Of a DNA stretch of 64,000 bases, positions 28,398 through 38,010 are shown piece after piece. The position numbers and the translations under genes were made by a program. The stretch's first letter is position 1, and every line of letters begins with the position of its first letter. Under the pieces are notes generated by a model. It searched no databases. It saw only the letters and a program-made list of their open reading frames with translations, and was not told the DNA's origin. The stretch comes from an uncultured Tenacibaculum sp. (GTDB lineage: Bacteria; Bacteroidota; Bacteroidia; Flavobacteriales; Flavobacteriaceae), in contig CANMJA010000012.1 in assembly GCA_947498055.1 (NCBI GenBank), forward strand, positions 1 through 64,000. The letters run 5' to 3'.

Positions 28398-29810
28398 CTA
28401 AATTCCTAATTCTTCAAACATAGTAATTAGCTTATTTCCTTGACTAGGAAAAGGAGCATTTGCCGTTACAATGTTTCCATCAGGATCTAATAAAATAAAT
28501 CTTGGTAATCCTTTGATTAGATAATCTTGTGTGAATTGAAATTCTTTTTGTGTCTTACCAGCAAAAAGTTGAATTCCACCCATTTCTTTGTCTTCGATAA
28601 TTTTCTTCCATTTATCTTTACTAGAAGATTTATCTACACTAAGACTTACAAATTCAATGTTTTTGTCATGGTATTGTTGCTCTAATCTTTTTAATAAAGG
28701 TACTTCTTTTTTACAAAAACCACACCAAGTAGCCCATACGTCTATATAAACGTATTTTCCTTTTCCAATAATATCGTCTAAAGATGTTTTCCCTCCTTTA
28801 TAATTTTCAACATTTTCAAACTTAGGAGAAGGATTGCCTTTAGCAGTTAGTTTTAACTTGTTGTAAAGAGCTGATATTTTCTTTTTATTGTCATTATTAG
28901 TCGAATATTTTGAGAATTTACCATAATATTCATTTAGGTTATCAACAATAGTAATTCTATCATCTACATTAGTGTACAGTAAATGATTTTTAACTAAAGT
29001 ATCTTTTACTTTTTCATTAACTGTTTCTAAAAAAGCTAAATCAAAATCACCTTTTTCTCCTCTTTTTATATTAGTAGCATCATCTATACGTCTTTTAATT
29101 AAAGCTCTATACCAATATGAAAAAGTATAATCTTCCGGTAAGTCAAAACTTACTTCATTAGGTATATCTAACGGAAATTTATCAGAAACTACAAATTCAT
29201 CATCTCCATAAACGGCTCTATGAAAGTTTTGATAATTTTTAATAGCTACAGCAAATTGATAATGTGTATTTCTCTTTTCTTTAGCTAAATAATCTTCTGG
29301 TAAATTAGAAGCTTCTGCGAAATCCACTAAGGTAGATTTAAATTTGTCCATTTTAGACAAAAATTCGTCTTCATTAAGTGCATATAATTTTCTAACATCT
29401 CCTAAAAGAATGTTTTTCTTTTTATCTCTTTCCCCTAAAAAAGTATTGATTGTAGCATTTTTCCCTTTAAATATAGGGTCTACAGTACGCTTTTTGGCGT
29501 CAACTATTAATTCTAAATCTTCATCTAAATCTTCCACAGAAGACAAGTAAATAGGTACTATTCTTCTTCCTATTTTTAGAGTATAATGACCAGGAGTTAT
29601 TTTTCTTAAAGTATCTAAGAATGATTTATTTTTTCTATCAAAACGAATTTCTTTATCAAAATCGTAATCGTTAGATATTTCAATTTTACGTTTTCTAAAA
29701 TTATCAACTTTACCAGATATTACTAAATAATCTTTAACGTTCTCTTTCTTATCACCACCACAAGATGCTAATACTACGAATGACAAAGTTAACAGAAACA
29801 ATTTTTTCAT
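28398..29810 (-). CDS. TlpA-like thioredoxin-fold lipoprotein (copy 2)
   Basis: 470 aa, paralog of the gene at 26797 along its whole length. Lipobox LASC at residues 14-17 (the mature chain starts CGGDKKEN), the same DUF4369-like domain, helical middle and C-terminal thioredoxin domain with WATWCGFCKKE (Cys363 and Cys366). Divergence is greatest in the middle region, which may set partner specificity (inference). The gene is followed by a 62-bp palindrome. Confidence 0.88.
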   Translation of the reverse strand: MKKLFLLTLSFVVLASCGGDKKENVKDYLVISGKVDNFRKRKIEISNDYDFDKEIRFDRKNKSFLDTLRKITPGHYTLKIGRRIVPIYLSSVEDLDEDLELIVDAKKRTVDPIFKGKNATINTFLGERDKKKNILLGDVRKLYALNEDEFLSKMDKFKSTLVDFAEASNLPEDYLAKEKRNTHYQFAVAIKNYQNFHRAVYGDDEFVVSDKFPLDIPNEVSFDLPEDYTFSYWYRALIKRRIDDATNIKRGEKGDFDLAFLETVNEKVKDTLVKNHLLYTNVDDRITIVDNLNEYYGKFSKYSTNNDNKKKISALYNKLKLTAKGNPSPKFENVENYKGGKTSLDDIIGKGKYVYIDVWATWCGFCKKEVPLLKRLEQQYHDKNIEFVSLSVDKSSSKDKWKKIIEDKEMGGIQLFAGKTQKEFQFTQDYLIKGLPRFILLDPDGNIVTANAPFPSQGNKLITMFEELGI

Positions 29811-30024
29811 GATCCTAATGTTTTTGGGAATTTGTAAATTATGTTTTCGGTATCGAAAATAGCTTTTTTTTGAAAGACCTCAAAATCTTTAGGTAAAAAT
29901 TTGGAAAAAAAGCTTTGTTTACAGACTTTTGAAGCCGAAATAAGTGTGTTTTTCTTAAAGCAAGAAATAGGAAGTTAATTTAATGAACACTTAAAGAGTA
30001 AATTATCTAAAAAAAAATAGAACC

Positions 30025-30828
30025 ATGTCTAAAGTTGTTTTAATAACAGGTGCTTCCTCAGGAATAGGAGAGTCTATTGCAGTATATCTACAAGCAAAAA
30101 AATATAAAGTATATGGTACTAGTAGAAATCCTGAAAAAGTTAAAAAACTTCCTTACGAAATGATAGCGTTAGATGTATTAAGTACAGCAACTATTGAAAA
30201 AGCAATATCAAAAATTATAGAAAAAGAAGGTAGAATAGATGTATTAATAAACAATGCCGGAAAGGGAATTATGGGAGCAATGGAAGATATTCCTTTAGAA
30301 GAAATAAAAGTTGGATTTGCTACTAATTTTTTTGGTCCCATAGAAGTAATGAAAAATGTATTACCAATAATGCGTAAACAAAAGGCTGGATTAATCATCA
30401 ATGTAACTTCTATTGCAGGTTATTCAGGTTTACCGTTTAGGAGTATCTATTCTTCAAGCAAAGGAGCCTTAGAAATTTTAACAGAATCTGTTAGCATGGA
30501 AGTGAAAAAGTTTGGAGTTAATGTTGTTTCTGTTGCTCCTGGTAGTTTTGCTACAAATATAGCTTCGGGAAGATATTATACGCCAGTTTTTGAAGACTCT
30601 GCCTATAAAGATGCATATTCTAAAAATTTAAAAGTAAGTGATGAATATGTAGATAAAGGATTAAAACCTATTATAATGGCAAAATCTATTCATAAAATAA
30701 TAGAAACTAAAAACCCAAAAATACATTATAAAGTAAGTGTTTTTATGGAGAAATTTTCTATTGTTTTAAAAAGAATTTTACCAGATAGAGTATATGAAAA
30801 GTTAATAATGAATCATTATAAACTATGA
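30025..30828 (+). CDS. Short-chain dehydrogenase/reductase
   Basis: 267 aa, classical SDR. The cofactor motif is VLITGASSGIGES (residues 5-17), the structural NNAG is present (INNAGKGIMG), and the catalytic Ser-Tyr-Lys are seen in NVTSIAG and YSSSKGALEI. It is NAD(P)-dependent; the substrate cannot be named. Its last 6 nt overlap the convergent Cof-type phosphatase gene, and no terminator is seen between them. Confidence 0.9.
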   Translation: MSKVVLITGASSGIGESIAVYLQAKKYKVYGTSRNPEKVKKLPYEMIALDVLSTATIEKAISKIIEKEGRIDVLINNAGKGIMGAMEDIPLEEIKVGFATNFFGPIEVMKNVLPIMRKQKAGLIINVTSIAGYSGLPFRSIYSSSKGALEILTESVSMEVKKFGVNVVSVAPGSFATNIASGRYYTPVFEDSAYKDAYSKNLKVSDEYVDKGLKPIIMAKSIHKIIETKNPKIHYKVSVFMEKFSIVLKRILPDRVYEKLIMNHYKL

Positions 30829-31638
30829 AAGTTTAGCTTCTTTTTCTTTGATAAGTAAATCTAAAATATACTCAACGCCATATTCGTTATTACTTTTTGT
30901 CATAAATCTTGCTGTTTCTTTCACCAAAGGATGTGCGTTTTCCATGGCATAACTATGATAGGCAGCTTTTAGCATTTCTATGTCGTTATTATAATCACCA
31001 AAAACTAGAGTTTCTTTAGGAGTAATGTGGTATTTTTCTTGTAAAAGATTAATAGCATATCCTTTATTAGCATTGTTTTCAGAAATGTCTACCCAATGAT
31101 TAGCAGATACTTTTACTTTAAAATCAGTTTCTAAATGTTTTAGGTTAGGGTATAAGTATTTTTCAGAACTTTCTTCATGATAAAAAGCTATTTTATATAC
31201 TGGTTCTTTAATTTCATCAATAGTATCTATGCATTGAAAATTTGCATAATATTCAGATAAAAGGTCTAACAGTTTGGTAGATTTACTATTTGTATATGCT
31301 TTGTTTTTAGTACAAAAAACAGGATTCGCTCCTTTAAGAGTTTTTGTTAAGGTGTTTATTTTGGTTAAATTTTCTGAGCTTATTGGAGTAGAAAGTAAAA
31401 CATCTTCATTTTTAAGAGCCAGTCCTCCATTCTCAGCAACTATAATAATATCATCTTTAATAGAATGTAATTTATCTAAAATGCCATAAAGAGGTCTACC
31501 GCTAGCAGCTACAAAAATAATATCATGCGCTTTCATTTTTTTGAATAAATCAAAAAATAAATCACTCACTTCATGATTAGAATTTAACAAAGTACCATCC
31601 ATATCGGTAACAACTAATTTTACATCAGACAAACTCAT
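30823..31638 (-). CDS. Cof-type HAD phosphatase
   Basis: 271 aa, HAD superfamily class IIB. Motif I is VVTDMDGTLL with nucleophile Asp12 and acid/base Asp14, motif II is VAASGRP, and motif IV is VFGDYNNDIEML; the C-terminal MENAHPLVKETARFMTKSNNEYGV is characteristic of Cof-type members. These hydrolyse small phosphorylated metabolites such as sugar phosphates or pyridoxal phosphate; the specific substrate is not resolvable. Confidence 0.92.
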   Translation of the reverse strand: MSLSDVKLVVTDMDGTLLNSNHEVSDLFFDLFKKMKAHDIIFVAASGRPLYGILDKLHSIKDDIIIVAENGGLALKNEDVLLSTPISSENLTKINTLTKTLKGANPVFCTKNKAYTNSKSTKLLDLLSEYYANFQCIDTIDEIKEPVYKIAFYHEESSEKYLYPNLKHLETDFKVKVSANHWVDISENNANKGYAINLLQEKYHITPKETLVFGDYNNDIEMLKAAYHSYAMENAHPLVKETARFMTKSNNEYGVEYILDLLIKEKEAKLS

Positions 31639-31996
31639 ATTCTATGATTTTTAAGCGAACGAAAGTACTAGGTATTTATTTGAAAATAGGAGAATACAGA
31701 TTAATTAATTGCTAATTTTTGAAAAAAACAGTATGTTTTCAATTTGAGATTAATGATTATCTAGGGAAAATTGAAATTATGTTTGAAGTTATACTGTTTT
31801 TAAGGTCATTTATTATAAATATTAAATGTTTATTCTGTTTCGCTATAAGAAAAAAGGTGAGGTTTGTGTTTTTTAATAAAAAAGAGTATAATTTTCTCTA
31901 CTTGTATTACTAAATTAAGTTTTTTAACAATCCTAAAATAAACATTTAAAGTTGTAATTTTGTAAAATAGAAACACAACTTTTAAATATAAAATAG
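31639..31996. other. Intergenic region before the transaldolase
   Basis: No convincing gene. A 64-codon forward frame at 31719-31913 is rich in Phe, Ile and Lys and looks random. A -7 box TAATTTTG at 31955-31962 is the likely core of the transaldolase promoter, but no -33 element is clear. Confidence 0.45.
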
Positions 31997-32692
31997 ATGA
32001 AGTTTTTCATAGACACTGCGAATTTAGATCAAATTAGAGAAGCGCAAGCCTTAGGTATTTTAGATGGAGTAACAACCAACCCGTCTTTAATGGCTAAAGA
32101 AGGGATTACAGGAGAAGAAAATATTAAAAATCATTATAAGGCAATTTGTGAAATAGTAGAAGGAGATGTTTCTGCAGAGGTTATTTCTACAGATTTTGAA
32201 GGAATGGTGAAAGAAGGTGAAGCATTAGCAGCTTTACACTCACAAATTGTAGTGAAATTACCAATGATTGCAGATGGCGTAAAAGCATGTAAGTATTTTT
32301 CAGATAAAGGCATTAAAACGAATGTAACTCTAGTGTTTTCTGCAGGTCAAGCTTTGTTAGCAGCAAAAGCAGGAGCAACATATGTATCTCCTTTTATTGG
32401 TCGTTTAGATGATATTTCTACAGATGGTTTAAATTTAATTGAAGAAATTCGTTTAATTTACGATAACTATATGTTTGAAACAGAAATTTTAGCAGCTTCT
32501 GTTCGTCATACGATGCATATTATAGATTGTGCTAAAATAGGAGCAGATGTAATGACAGGACCATTAAAAGCAATTGAAGGATTATTAAAGCATCCTTTAA
32601 CGGATAGTGGTTTAACTAAGTTTTTAGCAGATTATAAGAAAGCTAATGAAGATTCTTCTGAAGCACCAAATCCTCCTACAGACGGTTTTTAG
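31997..32692 (+). CDS. fsa: Fructose-6-phosphate aldolase / transaldolase-like protein
   Basis: 231-aa FSA/TalC family (transaldolase subfamily 3), about half the length of classical transaldolase B. Signatures: [35 protein letters not shown] with Schiff-base Lys87, [23 protein letters not shown] in two motifs and [12 protein letters not shown]. It either transfers dihydroxyacetone in the non-oxidative pentose phosphate path or cleaves fructose-6-phosphate; sequence alone does not decide. Its own hairpin terminator follows. Confidence 0.92.
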   Translation: MKFFIDTANLDQIREAQALGILDGVTTNPSLMAKEGITGEENIKNHYKAICEIVEGDVSAEVISTDFEGMVKEGEALAALHSQIVVKLPMIADGVKACKYFSDKGIKTNVTLVFSAGQALLAAKAGATYVSPFIGRLDDISTDGLNLIEEIRLIYDNYMFETEILAASVRHTMHIIDCAKIGADVMTGPLKAIEGLLKHPLTDSGLTKFLADYKKANEDSSEAPNPPTDGF

Positions 32693-32718
32693 ATTGAGCT
32701 TTTAAATAAAAAATATAG

Positions 32719-32747
32719 AAATCTGTACATTAGTACAGATTTTCTTT
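32719..32747 (+). terminator. Terminator after the transaldolase-like gene
   Basis: AAATCTGTAC-ATTA-GTACAGATTT followed by TTCTTT. A modest T tract, so moderate confidence. Confidence 0.6.
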
Positions 32748-32769
32748 ATTAATAATATTTTTATAATTC

Positions 32770-34428
32770 ATGTATCCAAAAAAACAACTAGCACAATTAG
32801 TCATTTCTGCATGTAAACATTACAGTATTACAACAGTTGTTATTTCGCCAGGATCTAGAAATGCTCCACTAACGGTAGGTTTTTTTAATATAAAAGAATT
32901 TGAGACTTTAAGTATAGTAGATGAACGTTGTGCAGCGTTTTTTGCTATGGGTATTGCTCAACAAACTCAAAAACCTGTTGTAATAGTTTGTACATCAGGA
33001 TCTGCATTGTTAAATTATTACCCAGCTATAGCAGAAGCTTTCTATAGTAAAATACCTTTGATAGTTATTTCTGCAGATAGACCAAAACATCTAATTGATA
33101 TTGGTGATGGACAAACAATTAGACAAGAAAATGTTTTTCAAAATCATATTTTATACTCAGCGAATTTAATAGAAGATGATAAATTACTTGAAGAAAATTC
33201 TAATTTAATAACAGCAGCAATAGAAACTTCAATATCAAAAAAAGGACCTGTACATATTAATGTTCCTTTTAATGAACCTATTTATGAAACGGTAGAGAAA
33301 TTAGAAGAATATGTTTTTAAAAAAATAAACTTTCAAGCAAATACAATAGCAAAGAGTATTGATTACGATTCATTTGCTTCTATCTGGAATAGTTCAGATA
33401 GAAAGCTTGTTTTAATAGGTGTAAATTATCCATCAGAAAAATTACAAGAAGTTTTAAATAAATATAGTGACGATACATCTGTTTTAGTTTTTACAGAAAC
33501 TACTTCTAATATAAATCATCCTAAATTTGTTCATTCAATAGATAACTTAATATCTAAGTTAGAAGAGAAAGGGTATAAAAAATTACAGCCAGATATACTA
33601 TTAACTCTGGGAGGAATGATAGTTTCTAAAAGAATAAAACAGTTTTTAAGAAAATACCAACCAAAGCATCATTGGCATGTAGATGAACTTACTAAAATGG
33701 ATACTTATTTTTGTTTGTCAGAATTTATTCCCAAAAAACCAGAAATATTTTTAGAAAAATTAAGAAGGAAAATAAAATTTGTAAAAAGCGATTACCAAAG
33801 TATTTGGCTGTCAGAAAATACAGAAAGAATAAATAAGCATAAAAAATTTATGAAAGATGCTGCATATTCTGATTTAAAGGTTTTTGAAAAAATTTTAGAA
33901 ACAATCCCCAGTTTTTCACAAATACAAGTGAGTAATAGTTCTATTATAAGGTACATGCAGCTATTTAAAATAAATACAACTGCAACTGTATTTTGTAATA
34001 GAGGTACAAGTGGTATAGATGGTAGTACATCTACAGCAATAGGAGCGGCCTTTGCAACTAAAGAACAAACAGTGTTTATTACAGGAGATCTAAGTTTTTT
34101 TTACGATAGCAATGCATTATGGAACACAAATGTACCAAGTGATTTTAGAATTATTTTAGTAAACAATGCCGGAGGAGGAATTTTTAAGATTATTCCTGGT
34201 CCAAAAAGTACAAACGCTTTGTCTTATTTTGAAACTTCTCATAATTTAACAGCAAAGTATTTAGCAAAGATGTATGATTTTGAATATTGTTTTGCAAGCG
34301 ATGCTATTGAATTGGATAAAAAATTAGAGAGTTTTTATGAAAAATCAGATAGGCCAAAGATTTTAGAAATATGTACGCCATCAGATAAAAACAACGTAGT
34401 TTTGCAACAATATTTTAAAAGTTTATAA
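32770..34428 (+). CDS. menD: SEPHCHC synthase (menaquinone biosynthesis)
   Basis: Thiamine diphosphate enzyme joining isochorismate and 2-oxoglutarate in menaquinone synthesis. 552 aa is the normal length. The N-terminal domain shows VVISPGSRNAPLT, DERCAAFFAMGIAQ and VVIVCTSGSALLNYYPAIAEA; the C-terminal TPP site shows NRGTSGIDGSTSTA and ITGDLSFFYDSNALW with LVNNAGGGIF. menB lies 2.7 kb downstream. Its stop overlaps the next start (TAATG), implying translational coupling to the CvfB-like gene. Confidence 0.96.
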   Translation: MYPKKQLAQLVISACKHYSITTVVISPGSRNAPLTVGFFNIKEFETLSIVDERCAAFFAMGIAQQTQKPVVIVCTSGSALLNYYPAIAEAFYSKIPLIVISADRPKHLIDIGDGQTIRQENVFQNHILYSANLIEDDKLLEENSNLITAAIETSISKKGPVHINVPFNEPIYETVEKLEEYVFKKINFQANTIAKSIDYDSFASIWNSSDRKLVLIGVNYPSEKLQEVLNKYSDDTSVLVFTETTSNINHPKFVHSIDNLISKLEEKGYKKLQPDILLTLGGMIVSKRIKQFLRKYQPKHHWHVDELTKMDTYFCLSEFIPKKPEIFLEKLRRKIKFVKSDYQSIWLSENTERINKHKKFMKDAAYSDLKVFEKILETIPSFSQIQVSNSSIIRYMQLFKINTTATVFCNRGTSGIDGSTSTAIGAAFATKEQTVFITGDLSFFYDSNALWNTNVPSDFRIILVNNAGGGIFKIIPGPKSTNALSYFETSHNLTAKYLAKMYDFEYCFASDAIELDKKLESFYEKSDRPKILEICTPSDKNNVVLQQYFKSL

Positions 34429-34841
34429 TGGATTTAAAAGAAGGAGACGAGGTAGCATTAGTTATTGGTGTTAGAACACCATTAGGATATACTGTTTTAA
34501 TAGACGAAACTTATGAAGGACTGCTTTATGCAAATGAAGTTTTTTCTGATATAGAAGAAGGATTTAGAACTAAAGGGTATGTTAAGAAAATTCGTGAAGA
34601 TGAGAAGATAGATGTTTCATTAAGACCACAAGGTTTTGAAAATGTAATAGATAGTGATGTTGAAAAGGTTCTTGAAAAAATAAAAGAAAAAGGATTTTTA
34701 TTATTGACAGATAAGAGCTCGCCAGAATCTATCAAATTTCATTTACAAATGAGTAAAAAATCTTTTAAAAAAGCTATAGGGAATTTGTATAAACAAAGAA
34801 AAATAGAGATTTTTCATGACCGAATAGAATTCATCAAATAA
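34428..34841 (+). CDS. Half-length CvfB/YitL-like RNA-binding protein
   Basis: 137 aa. Residues about 5-70 match an S1-like domain of CvfB: VALVIGVRTPLGYTVLID, YEGLLYANEVF and GYVKKIREDEKIDVSLRPQG. Residues 75-137 match its C-terminal winged helix: EKIKEKGFLLLTDKSSPESI in the usual place, MSKKSFKKAIGNLYKQRKIEI. Typical CvfB is about 280 aa with additional N-terminal S1 domains, which are absent here and not found in any upstream frame. It probably binds RNA. The start overlaps the menD stop by one base. Confidence 0.75.
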   Translation: MDLKEGDEVALVIGVRTPLGYTVLIDETYEGLLYANEVFSDIEEGFRTKGYVKKIREDEKIDVSLRPQGFENVIDSDVEKVLEKIKEKGFLLLTDKSSPESIKFHLQMSKKSFKKAIGNLYKQRKIEIFHDRIEFIK

Positions 34842-34856
34842 AACTAAAAATAATAA

Positions 34857-35645
34857 ATGAAAAAGAAAATTTTATTGCTATCGACTACATTAATGTTGTC
34901 TTTTAGTACCTATGCACAATATAATGAAACAATTGATTCAGGTAGACCAGGAAATGCAATAAGTGTATTAACTGTTGGGAAAAATATAGGCCAGATTGAA
35001 ACAGGAGTAAGTTTTTCAGATAATGATGAAAGTTATACATCTAATACTTTTTTACGATATGGTATTACCGATAGAATTGAGATAAATGGAGGGGGTTCTT
35101 ACCTGTTAACTGAAACAGATAAAATGACCTCTGGGTTAACTAGTTATAATTTAGGAGCTAAATTTAATATTTTTGAAGGTAATAATATGATGCCTTCTAC
35201 TGCTTTTTATGTTGGAGCTACTATTCCGGCAGAGAATTTAAAAGAAGAAAAAGCTTTTTCTTCTTTTTTGTTTATAATGAATTATTCATTAAATGAAAAG
35301 TTTAGTTATACTTTAAATTTTGGAGTAAACTTAGATTTAGAGTCGAGAATTATACCAGAGAAAGATTCTGAAGGAGTAATTGTAGATGTGAAAAGAACCT
35401 ATTTTGAAGGGGTTTATGTTTTTAATTTATTGTATAGTTTAAATCATAAATGGTCTTTCTTTGTAGAACCTTATGGTAGTTTTAATAGATATTTACCTCC
35501 TAAAATAAAGGTTAATGTAAATGCAGGTTTTTCTTATTTAGTAAATAATGATTTTCAGTTAGATTTTTTAGCAGGTCATGGTGTAAATAGCAATGAATAT
35601 GTTACGTTAAGTGCTGGACTTTCTTGGAGATTAGATTTTAGGTAA
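34857..35645 (+). CDS. Putative outer-membrane barrel protein (MetA-like transporter type)
   Basis: 262 aa with a signal peptide (MKKKILLLSTTLMLSFSTYAQ). The rest is a chain of amphipathic strands (FLRYGITDRIEINGGGSYLL, AFYVGATIPAENL, YSLNEKFSYTLNFGVNLDL, LNHKWSFFVEPYG) ending LSAGLSWRLDFR, whose aromatic-poor Arg end still suits an outer-membrane barrel. Similar in style to the barrel at 5858. No substrate can be named. It follows the CvfB-like gene by 15 nt. Confidence 0.65.
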   Translation: MKKKILLLSTTLMLSFSTYAQYNETIDSGRPGNAISVLTVGKNIGQIETGVSFSDNDESYTSNTFLRYGITDRIEINGGGSYLLTETDKMTSGLTSYNLGAKFNIFEGNNMMPSTAFYVGATIPAENLKEEKAFSSFLFIMNYSLNEKFSYTLNFGVNLDLESRIIPEKDSEGVIVDVKRTYFEGVYVFNLLYSLNHKWSFFVEPYGSFNRYLPPKIKVNVNAGFSYLVNNDFQLDFLAGHGVNSNEYVTLSAGLSWRLDFR

Positions 35646-35670
35646 TACTATAATTTTATAAAAGAAAGAA

Positions 35671-35710
35671 ATAAAAAAGCAATGTGATCTCAAATCACAT
35701 TGCTTTTTTT
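35671..35710. terminator. Bidirectional terminator
   Basis: GCAATGTGAT-CTCAA-ATCACATTGC with an A run before and a T run after. It separates the convergent barrel and esterase-like genes. Confidence 0.85.
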
Positions 35711-35727
35711 AGGATATGTTACCATTC

Positions 35728-36987
35728 CTAGTTATCTTCATTATTGTCCTCTTCTTCCTCATTTTTTTCTTCTTCCTCTTCCTCAGGAAGTTCTTCTTCT
35801 TCTAAAGATTTTTCTTTAGGAGCACTTTTTAAAGCAGCTTCCACACGAATAATGTTTTCATAAAAAGCTTCTGTATTAGAGTCAGATAACTCCATTTTTC
35901 CGTATGCCTCTTTATAATAAAATAAGGCTTGCTCATAATCTTTACCTAATTCATGATATTTACCAACATAATATTCTCCTAAATGAGAATCTGGGTGTTT
36001 AATCATTACAAAATCTCCAAGAACTCTTAAATAATCTCCATTTAATTTATCTATTACAATTCCTTCAATAGCATAAATGTCTTCAAAACGAACATTTAAG
36101 TTAGTTCCATATAAGTATTCAATTTCTAAATATTTAGATTCTAAATATTTTATAGCTTCTAAAGGTTCTAAATCTTTAATTTTTTCTTCATATTCTTCTT
36201 TAGAAATTCGTGGGTACAATCCGAAAATATTAGTAAAAGCATCTGGTAAAGCTTTCACAAGAGCGGTTGGTTTATTAGGCTCTCCTTTAAAATCATTAAA
36301 AGCAATGTGTAATTTTTCAGTTTTTAACGATTCTAAACCTGTTTTTAATTGCTCATGTAGTTCTTTACGTTCCTTTTTTTCGTAAGGATTAGAACTTACG
36401 TACAAGTAAAACTGATTGTCTATTTCATCTAACCTTTTTAAATCAAAAGTACTCACTAAACGAAGTGTTTGATCTGTTAACTTAGGTGAAATAGAAACAT
36501 AAGAATTAAAAATTGGTTTTTGTTCTTTTAAAAAGTGCAATAAAAAGTTTCCAGCATCTCTATCTCCAACAATGGTGAAATAAGGAGAAGTTTTATAGTT
36601 TGCTTCTAAATAAGGAATCAATTCTTTTTTAATGTAATTGTAAAACTTTTTTGCGTTGGTAGTTAAATTACCACTCTTGGTAACAGTAGAAACATCTTGA
36701 TTAAGGCTAGCATCAACATCTAATCCTACAACAATTTGTTTTGGAGTTAAATCTGCATTCGCATAAATTTTAGAGTTACCAACATAAATATCAAACAAAT
36801 AATCATTATCTAAAACAATTGCTACAGGATATTTACGGATAGTATCGGTTTTATGTTCTTTAGGAATGTAAATTTTAGCAATTCTATCTCTACTAAATTC
36901 AGAAGAATTTATTTTCTTGCTCATAATTGTTTGCGAGAACAATGAATAACTAATGCATATAAAGCTTATTAAAACTAATTTTTTCAT
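35728..36987 (-). CDS. Esterase-like alpha/beta-hydrolase fold protein, probably inactive, with TPR and acidic tail
   Basis: 419 aa, signal peptide 1-19. Residues about 30-260 follow the enterochelin esterase/esterase D-like family: RIAKIYIPKEH, KYPVAIVLDNDYLFD and IPYLEANYKTSPYFTIVG. Where active members have Gly-His-Ser-x-Gly-Gly, this one has GDRDAG (141-146), so the nucleophile serine is replaced by Arg143. The C-terminal part (about 285-390) looks TPR-like (GEYYVGKYHELGKDYEQALF). The last 25 residues are almost all Glu, Asp and Asn. I infer a binding or scaffold role rather than hydrolysis. Confidence 0.7.
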   Translation of the reverse strand: MKKLVLISFICISYSLFSQTIMSKKINSSEFSRDRIAKIYIPKEHKTDTIRKYPVAIVLDNDYLFDIYVGNSKIYANADLTPKQIVVGLDVDASLNQDVSTVTKSGNLTTNAKKFYNYIKKELIPYLEANYKTSPYFTIVGDRDAGNFLLHFLKEQKPIFNSYVSISPKLTDQTLRLVSTFDLKRLDEIDNQFYLYVSSNPYEKKERKELHEQLKTGLESLKTEKLHIAFNDFKGEPNKPTALVKALPDAFTNIFGLYPRISKEEYEEKIKDLEPLEAIKYLESKYLEIEYLYGTNLNVRFEDIYAIEGIVIDKLNGDYLRVLGDFVMIKHPDSHLGEYYVGKYHELGKDYEQALFYYKEAYGKMELSDSNTEAFYENIIRVEAALKSAPKEKSLEEEELPEEEEEEKNEEEEDNNEDN

Positions 36988-37078
36988 TTAATGTGATGTG
37001 TTTCTTATTTTGTAATAAAGATACTAAACTATATTATAGTATTTTTGTTTTTCTAAATAACGTTTTTTTTTTGAAATT

Positions 37079-37918
37079 ATGATAAATATAGCATGGAAAA
37101 CTGTTAAAGAGTATTCTGATATCACCTACAAGAAATGTAATGGTGTTGCCAGAATAGCATTTAATAGACCAAATATAAGAAATGCATTTCGACCTCATAC
37201 AACGGGTGAGTTATTAGATGCTTTCCACGATGCGCATGAAGATACCTCTATAGGAGTAGTTTTATTATCTGCGGAAGGACCATCTACTAAAGATGGTATT
37301 TGGAGTTTTTGCTCTGGAGGAGATCAAAAAGCAAGAGGTCATCAAGGATATGTTGGACAAGATGGATACCATCGTTTAAATATTTTAGAAGTACAACGAT
37401 TAATTCGTTTTATGCCTAAAGCTGTTATTGCAGTAGTTCCTGGTTGGGCTGTTGGTGGCGGACATAGTTTACATGTAACCTGCGATTTAACATTGGCTAG
37501 TAAAGAACATGCTATTTTTAAACAAACAGATGCAGATGTAACTTCTTTTGATGGAGGGTATGGATCTGCTTATTTAGCGAAAATGGTTGGACAGAAAAAA
37601 GCTCGTGAAATCTTTTTCTTAGGAAGAAATTATTCAGCACAGGAAGCATATGAAATGGGAATGGTAAATGCTGTAATTCCGCATGATGAGTTAGAAACAA
37701 CCGCTTATGAATGGGCACAAGAAATTTTAGCAAAATCTCCTACGTCTATAAAAATGTTAAAATTCGCCATGAATTTAACAGATGATGGAATGGTAGGGCA
37801 ACAAGTGTTTGCAGGTGAAGCAACTAGATTGGCTTATATGACAGAAGAAGCTAAAGAAGGAAGAGATGCGTTTTTAGAAAAACGTAAACCAAACTTCGAA
37901 AAAAAATGGATACCATAG
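37079..37918 (+). CDS. menB: 1,4-dihydroxy-2-naphthoyl-CoA synthase
   Basis: Crotonase-fold enzyme closing the naphthoquinone ring from o-succinylbenzoyl-CoA in menaquinone synthesis. 279 aa, normal length. Signatures: VARIAFNRPNIRNAFRPHT, the oxyanion pocket CSGGDQKARG, VPGWAVGGGHSLHVTCDLTLAS, and DVTSFDGGYGSAYLAKMVGQ with the Asp typical of MenB. A TATTTTTG box at 37040-37047 may be its -7 element. It groups functionally with menD; menE, menC, menF and menA are not in this window. Confidence 0.96.
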   Translation: MINIAWKTVKEYSDITYKKCNGVARIAFNRPNIRNAFRPHTTGELLDAFHDAHEDTSIGVVLLSAEGPSTKDGIWSFCSGGDQKARGHQGYVGQDGYHRLNILEVQRLIRFMPKAVIAVVPGWAVGGGHSLHVTCDLTLASKEHAIFKQTDADVTSFDGGYGSAYLAKMVGQKKAREIFFLGRNYSAQEAYEMGMVNAVIPHDELETTAYEWAQEILAKSPTSIKMLKFAMNLTDDGMVGQQVFAGEATRLAYMTEEAKEGRDAFLEKRKPNFEKKWIP

Positions 37919-37929
37919 GCATATGAGTG

Positions 37930-38005
37930 CTCAATTATCAGTTGTCAACCAATATTAACTGATAATTGTTTACTGATAATTGGTAATTGTTCATTGTTAA
38001 CTGTT
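37930..38005. repeat. Degenerate AACTGATAA-type repeats between menB and purU
   Basis: The spacer contains several imperfect copies of ACTGATAATT and its near-complement AATTATCAGT, in both orientations. It resembles the perfect array before the FAH-family gene. No coding frame is seen. Confidence 0.5.
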
Positions 38006-38010
38006 TTTAA

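Noticed and set aside
31719..31913. 64-codon forward frame before the transaldolase gene
   Set aside because: Phe/Ile/Lys-rich with no domain, and sits in AT-rich intergenic sequence; no promoter or start context.
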